64,000 bases of DNA from Anaerolineae bacterium. GTDB taxonomy: Bacteria > Chloroflexota > Anaerolineae > Aggregatilineales > Phototrophicaceae. Shown piece by piece: positions 51,652 through 60,851 of this stretch (its first letter is position 1; each line of letters begins with the position of its first letter). A program made the position numbers and the translations under genes. The notes beneath the pieces were generated by a model. That model made no database searches. It was not told the DNA's origin and worked only from the letters and a program-made list of their open reading frames with translations. Location of the stretch: contig JAIOHM010000200.1 of NCBI GenBank assembly GCA_019912965.1, positions 1 through 64,000 on the forward strand, read 5' to 3'.

Positions 51652-52158
51652 ATGGCAAGACAGATTCAAGCCTTCATGCTGCCCATCACAGTGACAGGCT
51701 TCATCCCGTTGCTGCTCATCTCCACGACCAACACCCTCAATACAGGATGGGGATTGCCACCACCAATCCATCTGCTGCCCATCCTTCTGGGATTGGCCTT
51801 AATTGCAGGCGGCTTATGGTTGATGATAATGACCATTCGGATGTTCATCACCATCGGCAAAGGCACACTCGCCCCTTGGGATCCAACCCGGCGTTTGGTC
51901 GTGGTTGGCATCTACCGCTATGTTCGCAACCCCATGATTAGCGGCGTCTGCGCTGTTGTTTTAGGCGAAGCAATTCTCTTTGGCTCAGTCCCTGTGCTGA
52001 TCTGGGCGCTGATCGTAATTGCTGTAAATCTCGTCTACATCCCGCTTTCAGAAGAACCCGGACTGCGCCAGCGTTTTGGTGCAGACTACGATGAATATAT
52101 GCACAATGTCCCGCGCTGGATACCCCGCCTCAGTCCCTGGATACCCCCAAATTCATAA
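51652..52158 (+). CDS. ICMT/PEMT-type membrane methyltransferase
   Basis: A 168-residue membrane protein with four to five helices and the isoprenylcysteine/phospholipid methyltransferase C-terminal motif: VGIYRYVRNPMISG and SEEPGLRQRFGADYDEYMHNVPRWIP. These SAM-dependent enzymes methylate membrane substrates such as lipids or isoprenoid-linked groups. The ribosome site GGAGATGAGCT lies upstream of the ATG. The substrate is unknown. Single gene between asnS and a PMT-like gene. Confidence 0.88.
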   Translation: MARQIQAFMLPITVTGFIPLLLISTTNTLNTGWGLPPPIHLLPILLGLALIAGGLWLMIMTIRMFITIGKGTLAPWDPTRRLVVVGIYRYVRNPMISGVCAVVLGEAILFGSVPVLIWALIVIAVNLVYIPLSEEPGLRQRFGADYDEYMHNVPRWIPRLSPWIPPNS

Positions 52159-52163
52159 CCATA

Positions 52164-52193
52164 TTGACACAACCGCGCAAAGCCCTCTAATGT
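52164..52193 (+). promoter_or_regulatory. Candidate promoter of the PMT-like gene
   Basis: A perfect TTGACA, followed after 18 bases by TAATGT (poor -10). Located 40 bases before the TTG start at 52233. Confidence 0.4.
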
Positions 52194-52232
52194 AAAAGCA
52201 TATCCTCTTACCATCGCTGGATAACGTCTATT

Positions 52233-54227
52233 TTGCCGATTCAAATTCCCCAATTAAAAAAAGTGCGACCATTATTAGGCTGGCTGGCTGCGTTGGGTGC
52301 AGTGCTGTTCATGGCCAACGCAGGCTACAACTTCCGCTGGATTATGGGTCAGCGGATCGATCTGGACACCCCTTACACAGCCATCAACAGCCTCCTGCTG
52401 GGCGCAGCACTGCTGTGGATCGCCGTTCGTCTGCTCAAACCGCCGCTGGAATCATTCGGATCACTCGCGGAAACAGTCACCGAAACACCTGTTAAGTGGC
52501 GCATCGTATCAGGTGGCGCGGCATCCCTGCTGCTGTTGACCATCCTCACCAACCACCCAACCTTAAAATTCCTGCCCATCTCCCAGCATATTCAGATGGC
52601 TTTTTTCACAGGTGGGATACTGGCAGCAGCATGGGGATTAGGCGGCTTTCGAGGGTTGAGGATACAAAAAAGTTGGGCGGTGGCGGTGCTGATCATCATT
52701 ATGCTGATCGGGCTTATCCTTCGCCTGTGGCATTTGAACGACGCCCTGCATATCATGATTGACGAAGTCCATTTCCACTTTGGCATCATTGACCTCTGGA
52801 ATCAATCAACCATCCGCCTCATCGCACCGATGAATGGTATCGCTGCCTTCCCCCATCTTTATTCGTACCTTCAACAATGGACAGTGGCGCTGTTCGGGGC
52901 AGATTTAGCTGGCCCACGGATGACCAGCGTAATCGTCGGTGTGTTGACCATACCCGCCCTGTACGCGCTGGCAAATGTTCTGTTCGACCGTCGCACAGCG
53001 TTGATTGCTGCTGCCGTCCTTGCCATCTTCCCGCCGCATATTCATTTCAGTCGTTTGGCGCTGAACAATATTGCCGATCCACTGACGGGGACACTGGCAT
53101 TAGCTTGCTTGGTAAATGCCCTGCGCCGGGGTGCATCCCGTGATTATGTGCTGGCGGGGATATTACTCGGCTTGACCAGCTACTTTTACGAAGCCGGGAG
53201 GCTGGTCTTTTTGGGGTTGTTCATCGTCTGGGGTGGAGTGCTTCTGCTAACCTACCGCCCCCGCGCGCACAGACGCGGCTGGCTGCTGATGGGTCTGGCG
53301 GCACTGCTGGTCGCTTTCCCTTACTACGCCACCATGCTCAACACTGATCTAAGCATCGCGCCCCGCCTGACCTCAGAAGGCATCCGTCCCTATTATTTGC
53401 TCCGCGATCTGGGTCTGGAGCCACCGCTGGAAGTATTGCAGCGTCATTACCACGAAGCCATCAAACCTGCCCTCTTTCACACTGTCTGGTCGCCGGATGG
53501 CAGCCGCTTCTATTACGGTGGATATACAGGCATCATCCCCTGGTATATCGTCCCATTCTTTTTGCTTGGTCTGTTTTATGCCTTCTGGCGAATGCGGAGC
53601 GCTGGAGCCTTACTGTGGCTGTGGGTTGCCATGACCCTCTTCGGCGTCAGTCTGGTTGTTTCGACCAATTGGACAGCCCGTTTTGTGGTGTTATTTCCGG
53701 TCATGGCCTTGCTCATCGCGGTTGGGCTTCGTTACCCGCTGGACATGCTGGCTCCGCGGTGGCTTCCCGTTTGGTCGCGCATGTTGATTATTGCTGGCCT
53801 GCTGCTGGCGATGGGAACAGGCACCATAATCTGGTACTTCAATGAGCATCTACCAGCCGTCAATAATCAGATTCGGGTCAATTATGATTACTTCGATGCC
53901 ATCGACCGCGCCACCTATTACCCGAAGGGTGCGGAGGCTATTTTTGTTACCAATCAACTCATCCATACGCCTGTTCTGGATGCAACCATCAGCCTCCGCC
54001 GTCTGAAATTACCTTACACCATCTTATATCAGGAAGAATTGCTGCTCCCGCGAGTATCCGCACTGCCCCGCGACCATATCCTGCTGTTCTTCCTCGAACA
54101 GGACGACGCCATATCCTACGCCCTGATCGCTCGGATTTTCCCGCTTCAGGGGCCATTCTTCAGCCGTTACACCAGTGTCCCCCATGAACGCCAATACGCC
54201 CTCTGGGTCTACACCCCTCCCGGATAA
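52233..54227 (+). CDS. Membrane glycosyltransferase, PMT/GT39 (ArnT-like)
   Basis: A 664-residue membrane protein with about twelve helices, an Asp-Glu-Val-His segment (MIDEVHFHFGIID) in the first large outer loop, GT-C type, and a ~100-residue C-terminal soluble part. It shares fold and many motifs (LYNIVEPF-type SRLALNNIADPLTG, YFYEAGRLV) with 34598-36124. It would move a sugar from a lipid carrier to protein or lipid. The start TTG at 52233 is the first possible; the ribosome site is weak and a later GTG at 52263 is an alternative. Confidence 0.88.
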   Translation: MPIQIPQLKKVRPLLGWLAALGAVLFMANAGYNFRWIMGQRIDLDTPYTAINSLLLGAALLWIAVRLLKPPLESFGSLAETVTETPVKWRIVSGGAASLLLLTILTNHPTLKFLPISQHIQMAFFTGGILAAAWGLGGFRGLRIQKSWAVAVLIIIMLIGLILRLWHLNDALHIMIDEVHFHFGIIDLWNQSTIRLIAPMNGIAAFPHLYSYLQQWTVALFGADLAGPRMTSVIVGVLTIPALYALANVLFDRRTALIAAAVLAIFPPHIHFSRLALNNIADPLTGTLALACLVNALRRGASRDYVLAGILLGLTSYFYEAGRLVFLGLFIVWGGVLLLTYRPRAHRRGWLLMGLAALLVAFPYYATMLNTDLSIAPRLTSEGIRPYYLLRDLGLEPPLEVLQRHYHEAIKPALFHTVWSPDGSRFYYGGYTGIIPWYIVPFFLLGLFYAFWRMRSAGALLWLWVAMTLFGVSLVVSTNWTARFVVLFPVMALLIAVGLRYPLDMLAPRWLPVWSRMLIIAGLLLAMGTGTIIWYFNEHLPAVNNQIRVNYDYFDAIDRATYYPKGAEAIFVTNQLIHTPVLDATISLRRLKLPYTILYQEELLLPRVSALPRDHILLFFLEQDDAISYALIARIFPLQGPFFSRYTSVPHERQYALWVYTPPG

Positions 54228-54269
54228 ATCCTGCTTGCGCCTCTCTCAGTTCTTTTCACTCATCACTCC

Positions 54270-55382
54270 CTACTCAAACATCGTCCCCTTCCATGCCGAA
54301 CCTCGTATCTTCGGCAGCGGATGGCCGCCATCACGGCCTTCCCCCTTATCGATGCCATCCGTCTCAATCCAGGGCACATAATTTGGCGCTGTCCAGTCAA
54401 CCTTATCCGCGTACACCCGCCCGATTTCCTCCATCAATTCCATCATCGGCTGATCCAGTACCGAAAGTCCGGTCGACACACTCTCCGGTTTTGGCCGATT
54501 TTGGAGTGAAATCCCCAATTTTTCGCTTACACTTTCTGAAAGTAAATACGGGTTATATCGTCGCAAATCCACCCGGTCGCGGTAAATCGTGCGAGTAGCT
54601 TGCACTTGGTTGACGGTTGTATCTGCCAGCACTTCCTCGATCAAATATTTTAACCAGCCGATAATCCCAAATCGCCCGCCCGCGCCTTCATCAAACGTAA
54701 CAGGCAAAAACCCCGTTCCCAGTGACATATGAATGACATTTCCATCGCGGAAATTCGCATCTTCCCGGCTGATATACTCCATCGCCTCCACTGTCGCCGC
54801 CAGACATGGATTGCCGTGCATCCCCACGCCGCCGTCAATCAAATTACCCAGCACAGGTGGGAAAAAGATCGGCGCTGCACCGCTCGCTGCCACTGCGCCT
54901 GTAACCGGCCAATCCGCAAAACTTGCCGCACCGGGGCCTTTGCTCACAATGAAATATGTATTTGCTGTCCGCACATCACGGGTCGTCATAAAAACAATGG
55001 GTTTGGTGAAGTCGCCAACTTTTTTCCCCGGTGCGAATGGGCCAATCATCTGTACGAATGCATCCAGCGTATACAGGCTGCGGAATCCGCCCAGCGCATA
55101 CCGCAGGTACAGCCCGATCCCGGAAGGCTGTGCCCGGAACGCGTCTGGCAGACGGGTGCGGTAAATCTCCTGAAGCAGTTCTTGAGCACTCAAACCCAGA
55201 CCGATTCCAGCAGCGATGACCGCTCCGGTGCTCGTTCCGGCCACCATATCAAAAAGTTCCGAACAGGTTTTACCCGTCTTCTTTTCCAGTTCAGCCAGCA
55301 TGGCAATCGAAATCATGCCGCGCAAACCGCCGCCATCTACCGAAAGAATCATCTTCTTGCCGTTGGGGTTAATGTCGATCAT
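54270..55382 (-). CDS. Patatin-like phospholipase
   Basis: A 370-residue hydrolase: oxyanion loop DGGGLRG (residues 16-22), nucleophile Ser in GTSTG (about 48-52), and catalytic Asp in DGG (near 193). Such enzymes cleave acyl chains from phospholipids. No nucleotidyltransferase or other CBASS gene is beside it, so it is probably a housekeeping or lipid-turnover enzyme rather than a defence effector. AAGGAT lies in front of ATG 55382, with a TACAAT-like -10 upstream. Its stop lies in a period-7 tract (GAGTAGGGAGTGATGAGTG). Confidence 0.9.
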   Translation of the reverse strand: MIDINPNGKKMILSVDGGGLRGMISIAMLAELEKKTGKTCSELFDMVAGTSTGAVIAAGIGLGLSAQELLQEIYRTRLPDAFRAQPSGIGLYLRYALGGFRSLYTLDAFVQMIGPFAPGKKVGDFTKPIVFMTTRDVRTANTYFIVSKGPGAASFADWPVTGAVAASGAAPIFFPPVLGNLIDGGVGMHGNPCLAATVEAMEYISREDANFRDGNVIHMSLGTGFLPVTFDEGAGGRFGIIGWLKYLIEEVLADTTVNQVQATRTIYRDRVDLRRYNPYLLSESVSEKLGISLQNRPKPESVSTGLSVLDQPMMELMEEIGRVYADKVDWTAPNYVPWIETDGIDKGEGRDGGHPLPKIRGSAWKGTMFE

Positions 55383-55656
55383 CGCTCAATCCTTCACCCA
55401 CGCCATTCGATAGATTCTATTGTAGTCTTTTTTGAAATATTAGGAAAAACAACGACGACCAACGTGATTGGTATTGGTCGTCGTCGAGTTGGGGTTGTTA
55501 GCCCCTGAGCAAAGATGGGGATGTTGGAGGTTTTTCGCTTAGGTTAGCACCATCCTTAAAAGGTGATTGGCTATCCTGAACTGTCACCATTGTAGATCGG
55601 TCGCCGTAACCGACACATGTGAAGAATGTCACAAAAAGCTGCGCTGATTGACACCC
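55383..55656 (-). other. Structured leader region between two minus-strand genes
   Basis: Read on the minus strand it holds AGGGGCTAACAACCCC (a small hairpin) and then the larger stem described separately, followed by TTGTTTTT. A 30-residue open frame starting MVTVQDSQSPFKDG lies just before. On the plus strand the same stretch codes TTTTNVIGIGRRRVGVVSP before a stop, a composition seen in attenuator leaders, but no biosynthetic gene follows. No other feature seen. Confidence 0.4.
55451..55487 (-). terminator. Strong hairpin upstream of patatin
   Basis: On the minus strand CGACGACCAA and TTGGTCGTCG are perfect 10-base arms around TACCAATCACG, followed by TTGTTTTT. It should end transcripts from the upstream membrane-protein gene. 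Confidence 0.7.
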
Positions 55657-56061
55657 CTAGCGTTTGCGCCGCCGCAGATTTTTCGGCTTCCCACGCTGAT
55701 CTTCCTCAAACACGGTAAACGCTTGGTCGCGCTTCAGTTCCGCTTCGTGGGCATAAAGCGTCCGCTTAATCACATACGCCACAAAAAATACCAATCCTGC
55801 CGTCACAACAAGGCTAATTGCTGCACAGTCATACCATGCCAATTCTGGCAGTATCCGCAACAAAACGACGAAAATAACCGTAAACCCCACAGCATACCCG
55901 GCAAACAGCGCCGCAGTGATCGCATTGACAGCAGGCAGCATTCGCCGCACAATCACAGCAATCGCAAATCCCACTGGAATCGAAATAATTCGCATCCCAA
56001 CCAGTACAAAGACCGCAATCGGCCCAAGCTGATTGATTGCATCCCCCGGTTCAACTTCCAT
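55657..56061 (-). CDS. Hypothetical membrane protein, 134 aa
   Basis: A 134-residue protein with three to four membrane helices (about 15-38, 45-68, 80-102) and a basic C-terminus (GKPKNLRRRKR) that should lie in the cytoplasm. I do not recognise a family. It lies 55 bases after the thioesterase gene on the same strand and a terminator follows it. Confidence 0.7.
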   Translation of the reverse strand: MEVEPGDAINQLGPIAVFVLVGMRIISIPVGFAIAVIVRRMLPAVNAITAALFAGYAVGFTVIFVVLLRILPELAWYDCAAISLVVTAGLVFFVAYVIKRTLYAHEAELKRDQAFTVFEEDQRGKPKNLRRRKR

Positions 56062-56115
56062 CGTTTATGACCTTAAAAGCTCTATTCTGTGTAGCTAAGG
56101 TTCAATCTTCTTTTC

Positions 56116-56994
56116 TTATGTAGCAATATTCGGCGCAAAATCCGCCAGGAAATCTGCCGGAATCCGAATCGGTCGGCGCGTATTTAAATCAATCCATACC
56201 CACAGCGTCCGCGCCTGTGCCAGCAGCAAACCATCGCTGGGGCGCGTAATGCTATAAAACCGATTAGCGGAGATGCGTCCTTGCAGCGAGACCCATGTTG
56301 CGATTTCCAGTTCATCATCCAGCATCGCCGGATTGCGATATTCGATATGATGCTCCCGTGCCACCACCGCGAAACCCGCCCCTTCCGAACGACTCAGCGG
56401 CCAGCCGTGCGCCACCGAAACCTGCATTCCGCAGTCTTCGATGTAATTAAAATACACCGCATTATTGACGTGGTGCGCTGTGTCGATGTCCCGCCATTCT
56501 ACGCGCCGTCGCATCTTGAACACACCCGGCGGAGGTGCGGGCGGTGCAGGAAAGCGTTTGCGCGGCAGTGCCGCTACCTTTTCCGCCCCCTCCGGCGCAA
56601 AGGCTTCAATCATCTCTACCGGAACAATCGCTGGACGTTGCGTTGCGGATTCCAGATACACCCAATCGGTGCTGGCCCGCGCGACCAATTCCTCGCTCCC
56701 GACTTTGCGAAATTCATAATACCGCCGTGATCGAACGCGCCGGAAATCAGCCACCCAGGTCGTAACCGCTAATGTGTCGCCATAAATCACGGGCTGCAAA
56801 TACTCAATCTCGGTTTCGTGTGCCAGCCACAAAAACCCCATCGACTCGTAGCGGGCTTTGCCATATCCGACGGAGGCCGACGCCTCGAACGCTGCTTCTT
56901 CCATGTAGCGGGCATAATTGGCATTGTTCAGATGACCATAAGCATCACATTCATAATGCCGGACTTGAAATTGTGCGGTATAGATTGCAGGCAT
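56116..56994 (-). CDS. Double-hotdog acyl-CoA/acyl-ACP thioesterase
   Basis: A 292-residue protein with two hotdog domains: YECDAYGHLNNANYARYMEEA (~15-35) and WRDIDTAHHVNNAVYFNYIEDC (~168-188). Each has the D/N-GH-NN-Y segment of 4-hydroxybenzoyl-CoA-type thioesterases. Two domains in one chain mimic the usual dimer. Catalytic Asp/Asn-type residues (DAYGH; DTAHH) are seen in both. It would hydrolyse acyl-CoA or acyl-ACP. It starts 7 bases after the STAS-like gene, an operon. Confidence 0.9.
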   Translation of the reverse strand: MPAIYTAQFQVRHYECDAYGHLNNANYARYMEEAAFEASASVGYGKARYESMGFLWLAHETEIEYLQPVIYGDTLAVTTWVADFRRVRSRRYYEFRKVGSEELVARASTDWVYLESATQRPAIVPVEMIEAFAPEGAEKVAALPRKRFPAPPAPPPGVFKMRRRVEWRDIDTAHHVNNAVYFNYIEDCGMQVSVAHGWPLSRSEGAGFAVVAREHHIEYRNPAMLDDELEIATWVSLQGRISANRFYSITRPSDGLLLAQARTLWVWIDLNTRRPIRIPADFLADFAPNIAT

Positions 56995-57001
56995 TATCGG
57001 T

Positions 57002-57412
57002 TTAACGGTTGTCGGAAAGCAGCCATTCGACGGCTTCCTCGCGCTTATCCACCGGGAAAAAGCGGGTTATATCACGGCTGGGGGCTAAAGCCCGGACGAA
57101 ATTGTCGATGAAACCCAGAACGCCGCCGGATGTGTGCAGCACAACCGTCCGTCCTCGCGCCCGCTGCGGCATTTGGGTTTCCATCCGGCGGAAACGCTGC
57201 GCCCCGGCCACCAGCGATGCAACGCCATCGCTCTGGCTGACATCAACAATATAACGGGCAGTTTCCGTTTTGGGCGTGGTCGTCAAAATCCCTTCCAGAA
57301 TGCGGAAGAATTCATCAATAGTCGCCTTCGAAGAATCCTGAAAGACAAACTCGTGAATCCCGTTTTCCAACCGCGTATAGGCGCACTTGTGGCCGCCCGC
57401 TGCCTCGCTCAT
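57002..57412 (-). CDS. STAS/SpoIIAA-like protein
   Basis: A 136-residue soluble protein. The layout of strands and helices (IHEFVFQDSSKATIDEFFRILEG, ETARYIVDVSQSD, RTVVLHTSGGVLGFIDNFV, FFPVDKREEAVEWLLS) resembles SpoIIAA-like/STAS domains, but no residue pattern settles it. It is the first gene of an operon with the thioesterase (7-base gap). ATG 57412. Confidence 0.65.
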   Translation of the reverse strand: MSEAAGGHKCAYTRLENGIHEFVFQDSSKATIDEFFRILEGILTTTPKTETARYIVDVSQSDGVASLVAGAQRFRRMETQMPQRARGRTVVLHTSGGVLGFIDNFVRALAPSRDITRFFPVDKREEAVEWLLSDNR

Positions 57413-57546
57413 ACCGTTTCGTTCTCCGTACCAGAAATCATAAAGAGTGTGGCTACATTATAACACTTGTCCCCGGTATCGTCAGCCGAAACACATCAAT
57501 GTTTGGTCAGGGCTGTGGATGCAAATCACAGTCCCATATAACAGGC

Positions 57547-58398
57547 TTACTGCTTGACGATATTCCCGGATGCGTTATCCACCTGCTGCACCGTTGCCTC
57601 GCCGCTGTAAAAGATCGACCCTGAACCTGAAACGGTTGCATTCAGCGACTCACTGACCTGAAGCCGCGCATCGCCAGAACTGGAGGTATCCACAACTGCC
57701 GTCTGGCTCGCCAGATCACTCCCATCAAACGAGCCGGAGCCGCTGATTTGTACATTCAACTGCTCAGTCGTTCCGCCCACCGTCACATCACCCGAACTCT
57801 CCATAATGACAGTCAAATCGGTCAGCGTCAGAGAGGGGATAGTCGCTTTGCCAGAACCAGCAAGTGTGAAGGTTGCTTCATCGCTTTCCAGGCTTGTACC
57901 ATCCAGATCGCCTGACCCTGACAGATTTAAAATGGCGGTGTTTGCCGTAATAGTTGCCATTTGCAAATTGCCCGATCCGTTGATCGACAGCGCCAAATCG
58001 CCATCGAGTGTCAGATCAGTTGCATAAGCATCGCCCGAAGCATTCAGCGTAATCGCTTCGAGGCTCTCAACAGTCAGTCTATAAATAATCGGACGAGTAG
58101 ATGAAAACGACGAACCCGGCTTGGTGCCAAGCTGCAATGTGCCATCAACAATTTCGCTGGTCAAAAGCGGCAGCAGGTTATCTTCCGCTTCAATCGTCAG
58201 ACCTTCTGTTTCCCCTTGTTGGATATTCAATGTGCCGCTGGTGTTCAGCTCAACCGCCGTAAAATTGCTCACATCACGGGTTTCAGTCTGAACATTCCCG
58301 GAACCGACAACCCCGCCAATGACATTGTTCACCGTCGTCGTGCAGGCCGCCACAGCCACTAGACACATAGCGACCAACAGCCGCAAAATTTTTAACAT
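57547..58398 (-). CDS. Lipoprotein with GIN (DUF2807) auto-transporter adhesin-like domain
   Basis: A 283-residue protein: lipobox VAAC (Cys about residue 19), then a beta-helical GIN/DUF2807 domain with repeated SGSG turns (LSINGSGNLQ, LNLSGSGDLDG, LAGSGKATI, MESSGDVTV, ISGSGSFDG). ATG 58398 has GAGGAG eight bases upstream; a longer frame starts at 58440. The regular ~20-residue coil repeats make an extended solenoid outside the cell. Function is not known; often called head GIN domain protein. Confidence 0.92.
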   Translation of the reverse strand: MLKILRLLVAMCLVAVAACTTTVNNVIGGVVGSGNVQTETRDVSNFTAVELNTSGTLNIQQGETEGLTIEAEDNLLPLLTSEIVDGTLQLGTKPGSSFSSTRPIIYRLTVESLEAITLNASGDAYATDLTLDGDLALSINGSGNLQMATITANTAILNLSGSGDLDGTSLESDEATFTLAGSGKATIPSLTLTDLTVIMESSGDVTVGGTTEQLNVQISGSGSFDGSDLASQTAVVDTSSSGDARLQVSESLNATVSGSGSIFYSGEATVQQVDNASGNIVKQ

Positions 58399-58524
58399 CG
58401 TCGGAACTCCTCGGTCATCATAAAGAATTAAAATCCGCATCCCTTATCCTAACGATGCAGATATTCCAGCAGGAAGTTCCGAACCTCACCTTTTTCGTTG
58501 CCGATTTACACCACTCCGTCTATC

Positions 58525-59187
58525 ATGAGAGTTATGACCGATCACCAAACCCCACCGCCTTCCATATTTTCGGCCTCTGCTGCCCGCATGGCATTAGACA
58601 CCCATTGGAAAGCCATCAACGAAATTGAACGGCTTCTGCTCCTGCCGCTGGCACGAATCCAATTCGCCTTTGCCGGACTACAATGGGGCGAAAACTGGAA
58701 GCTCTACGGCCTCCCCATCATTCAAAAACACCGCAGCAGCACCTTGACCATTGGCGCACGACTCGAACTGCGCTCAACCGCCCGCAGCAATCCCCTCGGC
58801 CCACACCGCCCGGTTATCCTGAGCACCCGCCGCCCCGGCGCAATCCTGCGAATCGGCGATGACTTCGGCATGACCGGTGGCAGCATTGTCGCTGAACAGG
58901 AAATCATCATCGGGAATCGCGTCACCGTCGGCGCGAACACCATCATCACCGATACCGATTTTCATCCCCTTGACCCCATCAGACGCCGTACAGCACCTAT
59001 CGACGGTGCAACTGCCCCGGTTTTTATTGATGATGACGTGTTCATCGGAATGCAAACCCTGATTTTGAAAGGTGTTACCATCGGCGCGGGCAGCGTCATC
59101 GGCGCGGGCAGCGTCGTCACCCGCGATATTCCCCCCGGTGTTATCGCCGCGGGCAATCCAGCCCGCATCATTCGTCCGTTGGAATGA
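58525..59187 (+). CDS. Hexapeptide-repeat acetyltransferase
   Basis: A 220-residue protein with left-handed beta-helix hexapeptide repeats (VGANTIITD, IGMQTLILKGVTIGAGSVIGAGSVVTRDIPPGVIAAGNPARIIRPL) and a His in TDFHPLD, as in the LbH acetyltransferases of sugar O-acetylation. It probably acetylates a sugar or an antibiotic-like acceptor. The start is uncertain among ATG 58525, ATG 58534 and TTG 58498, none with a strong ribosome site. It stands upstream of the TIR protein gene with a gap of 245 bases. Confidence 0.85.
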   Translation: MRVMTDHQTPPPSIFSASAARMALDTHWKAINEIERLLLLPLARIQFAFAGLQWGENWKLYGLPIIQKHRSSTLTIGARLELRSTARSNPLGPHRPVILSTRRPGAILRIGDDFGMTGGSIVAEQEIIIGNRVTVGANTIITDTDFHPLDPIRRRTAPIDGATAPVFIDDDVFIGMQTLILKGVTIGAGSVIGAGSVVTRDIPPGVIAAGNPARIIRPLE

Positions 59188-59197
59188 ACCGAAAGCG

Positions 59198-59368
59198 TTG
59201 GTTGTACTGATTGATTCCGCTGGTCAGGCGCACTCAATCCCGGTTGTAGATATGCCCGCCGCACTACAAAAATTTACGGACGATAAAGTCGTGAGCATAT
59301 TTGATGCCCACCCCAATAATTTCGCCCATGCGCTTGCCGCCAAAAATCTGTATGATCGAATGCATTGA
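59198..59368 (+). CDS. Possible small ORF of 56 aa
   Basis: An open frame starting TTG 59198 encodes a protein-like sequence (VVLIDSAGQAHSIPVVDMPAALQKF, then DAHPNNFAHALAAKNLYDRMH). Codon use resembles the neighbours, but there is no good ribosome site. It could be a real small protein or a gene remnant. It lies in the 245-base gap between the acetyltransferase and the TIR gene. Confidence 0.35.
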   Translation: MVVLIDSAGQAHSIPVVDMPAALQKFTDDKVVSIFDAHPNNFAHALAAKNLYDRMH

Positions 59369-59432
59369 TTCGCTTTACCATCTAGAAAAGCTATACTTGC
59401 ACTCGGATTACGCCTTATTTCGAAAACCACTT

Positions 59433-60851
59433 ATGGCACACATCTTCATCAGTTACAGCAAACAAGACATCGACTTCACCCGCTACCTCCGCGCCCTGCT
59501 GGAAGCCGAAGGTTTCACCATTTGGGTGGATGAAGCCCGCCTGACGCCCAGTTCTCATTGGTGGAAATCCATCGAAGCCAATATCGAGGGTTGTTCGGCC
59601 TTCGTCGTCGTCATGACTCCCGAAAGCGAAGATTCGGATTGGGTCGAGCGTGAAATCCTGCTGGCGGAAAAACTCAAACGCCCCATTTTCCCGGTGCTGC
59701 TGAGGGGGGAAACATGGTCACGTTTGGCGAATATCCAGTACGAAGACCTCCGCGCCGGACTCCGCGCCAAACTCTCCAATCACTTTATAAACAGCCTCCG
59801 CACCCTCGTACCCATGCAGCAAACCCATGATCGCAGTGTAACCATCTCCATCCAACACGGCGATATTGTCGAATGCGAAGCAGATGTATTGGCCTTCAAA
59901 TTTGCGCGTGGCCTGCATGGGGCAGATAGAATCATCGCAGGCGTTTTGGAAATAAAATCGGGCATTGATCTTCAACAACTGTCTGCGCCACCCGGTGAAT
60001 ACCGATTTGTGGAAACCAATGGTGGAATTCCCGCGCCGCAGGTGCTGTACATTGGCACCGTCAATATTTTTCGGCTGGACTACCAAGGAATTCGTCTTTT
60101 TGCCGAGCGTGTCCTAACCACATTAGCCGAAGTCGCCCCCAACACCCGCCATCTGGCAATGACTGTGCATGGCCCCGGTTTCGGCTTGGATGAAGGCGAA
60201 GCCTTGCGTTCACAACTCGATGGTTTTCTGGATGCCATCGTCAAGATGCAGTACCCCAAATTGCTGGAACGCATCACCATTGTGGAGTTCGATCAAGCGC
60301 GTGCAAACCGCCTGCTCGAAATTGCGACCCAATATGCCGCTGACATAGCTTCTGCTTCCCCATTGGACGATGAATCAGGTTATCGGCTAACGCTGCCCAG
60401 TCCATCCATGCAGCCTGCCGAACCTGCTCCAATTGTTGAATCTCCACCTAAAGAGGTCGTAAAACCTCATGCTTTCATCGCCATCCCGCCGACACCCGAT
60501 TTGGAAGATATTTTTTACTACGGCATCCAATCGCCTGTCCACGCGCGCGGCTTGCTCTGTGAACGCATCGACCAAACCGCCCTTACCGAAGACCTGTTCG
60601 ACGGCCTCAATCAACGCATTCAGAGCGCCTCTGTCGTCGTGGCTGATCTGACTGGCGCAGACCCCCATGTCTACTTGCAGCTTGGTCTGGCACTCGGCAA
60701 AAACCGTCCGGTGGTGCTGCTTGCCAAACAAGGGCAGACCATCAATTTTGAACTGCGCGGCAACCAACCCCGTTTTTATCAACGCATCAAAGATGTGGAA
60801 AGCGTTTTGACCGAGGCGCTTGACCAGCTTAAATCCGAAGGACTCCTATGA
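59433..60851 (+). CDS. TIR domain - macro-like domain - NDT-like domain protein
   Basis: A 472-residue protein. Residues 1-125 are a TIR domain: HIFISYSKQD start and catalytic Glu E74 in SDWVEREI, the W-V-x-x-E pattern of SARM1-type NADases. Residues ~135-305 resemble a macro/M17-N-terminal-like fold (SVTISIQHGDIVECEADVLAF). Residues ~345-472 resemble the nucleoside 2-deoxyribosyltransferase-like fold (HAFIAIPP ... VVVADLTGADPHVYLQLGLALG), where the usual catalytic Glu of NPNVxYELG is Gln416, so this part probably binds rather than cleaves. It overlaps the next gene by ATGA. The roles are inference: TIR makes an ADPR-type signal, the other domains sense it. Confidence 0.8.
   Translation: MAHIFISYSKQDIDFTRYLRALLEAEGFTIWVDEARLTPSSHWWKSIEANIEGCSAFVVVMTPESEDSDWVEREILLAEKLKRPIFPVLLRGETWSRLANIQYEDLRAGLRAKLSNHFINSLRTLVPMQQTHDRSVTISIQHGDIVECEADVLAFKFARGLHGADRIIAGVLEIKSGIDLQQLSAPPGEYRFVETNGGIPAPQVLYIGTVNIFRLDYQGIRLFAERVLTTLAEVAPNTRHLAMTVHGPGFGLDEGEALRSQLDGFLDAIVKMQYPKLLERITIVEFDQARANRLLEIATQYAADIASASPLDDESGYRLTLPSPSMQPAEPAPIVESPPKEVVKPHAFIAIPPTPDLEDIFYYGIQSPVHARGLLCERIDQTALTEDLFDGLNQRIQSASVVVADLTGADPHVYLQLGLALGKNRPVVLLAKQGQTINFELRGNQPRFYQRIKDVESVLTEALDQLKSEGLL

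Noticed and set aside
54270..55382. Patatin as CBASS effector
   Set aside because: No CD-NTase, Cap2/Cap3 or similar gene is within reach. The neighbours are lipid and membrane genes.
59433..60851. Thoeris ThsB
   Set aside because: No ThsA (SIR2-SLOG or macro-TM) gene is beside it, and the extra domains are on the same chain.
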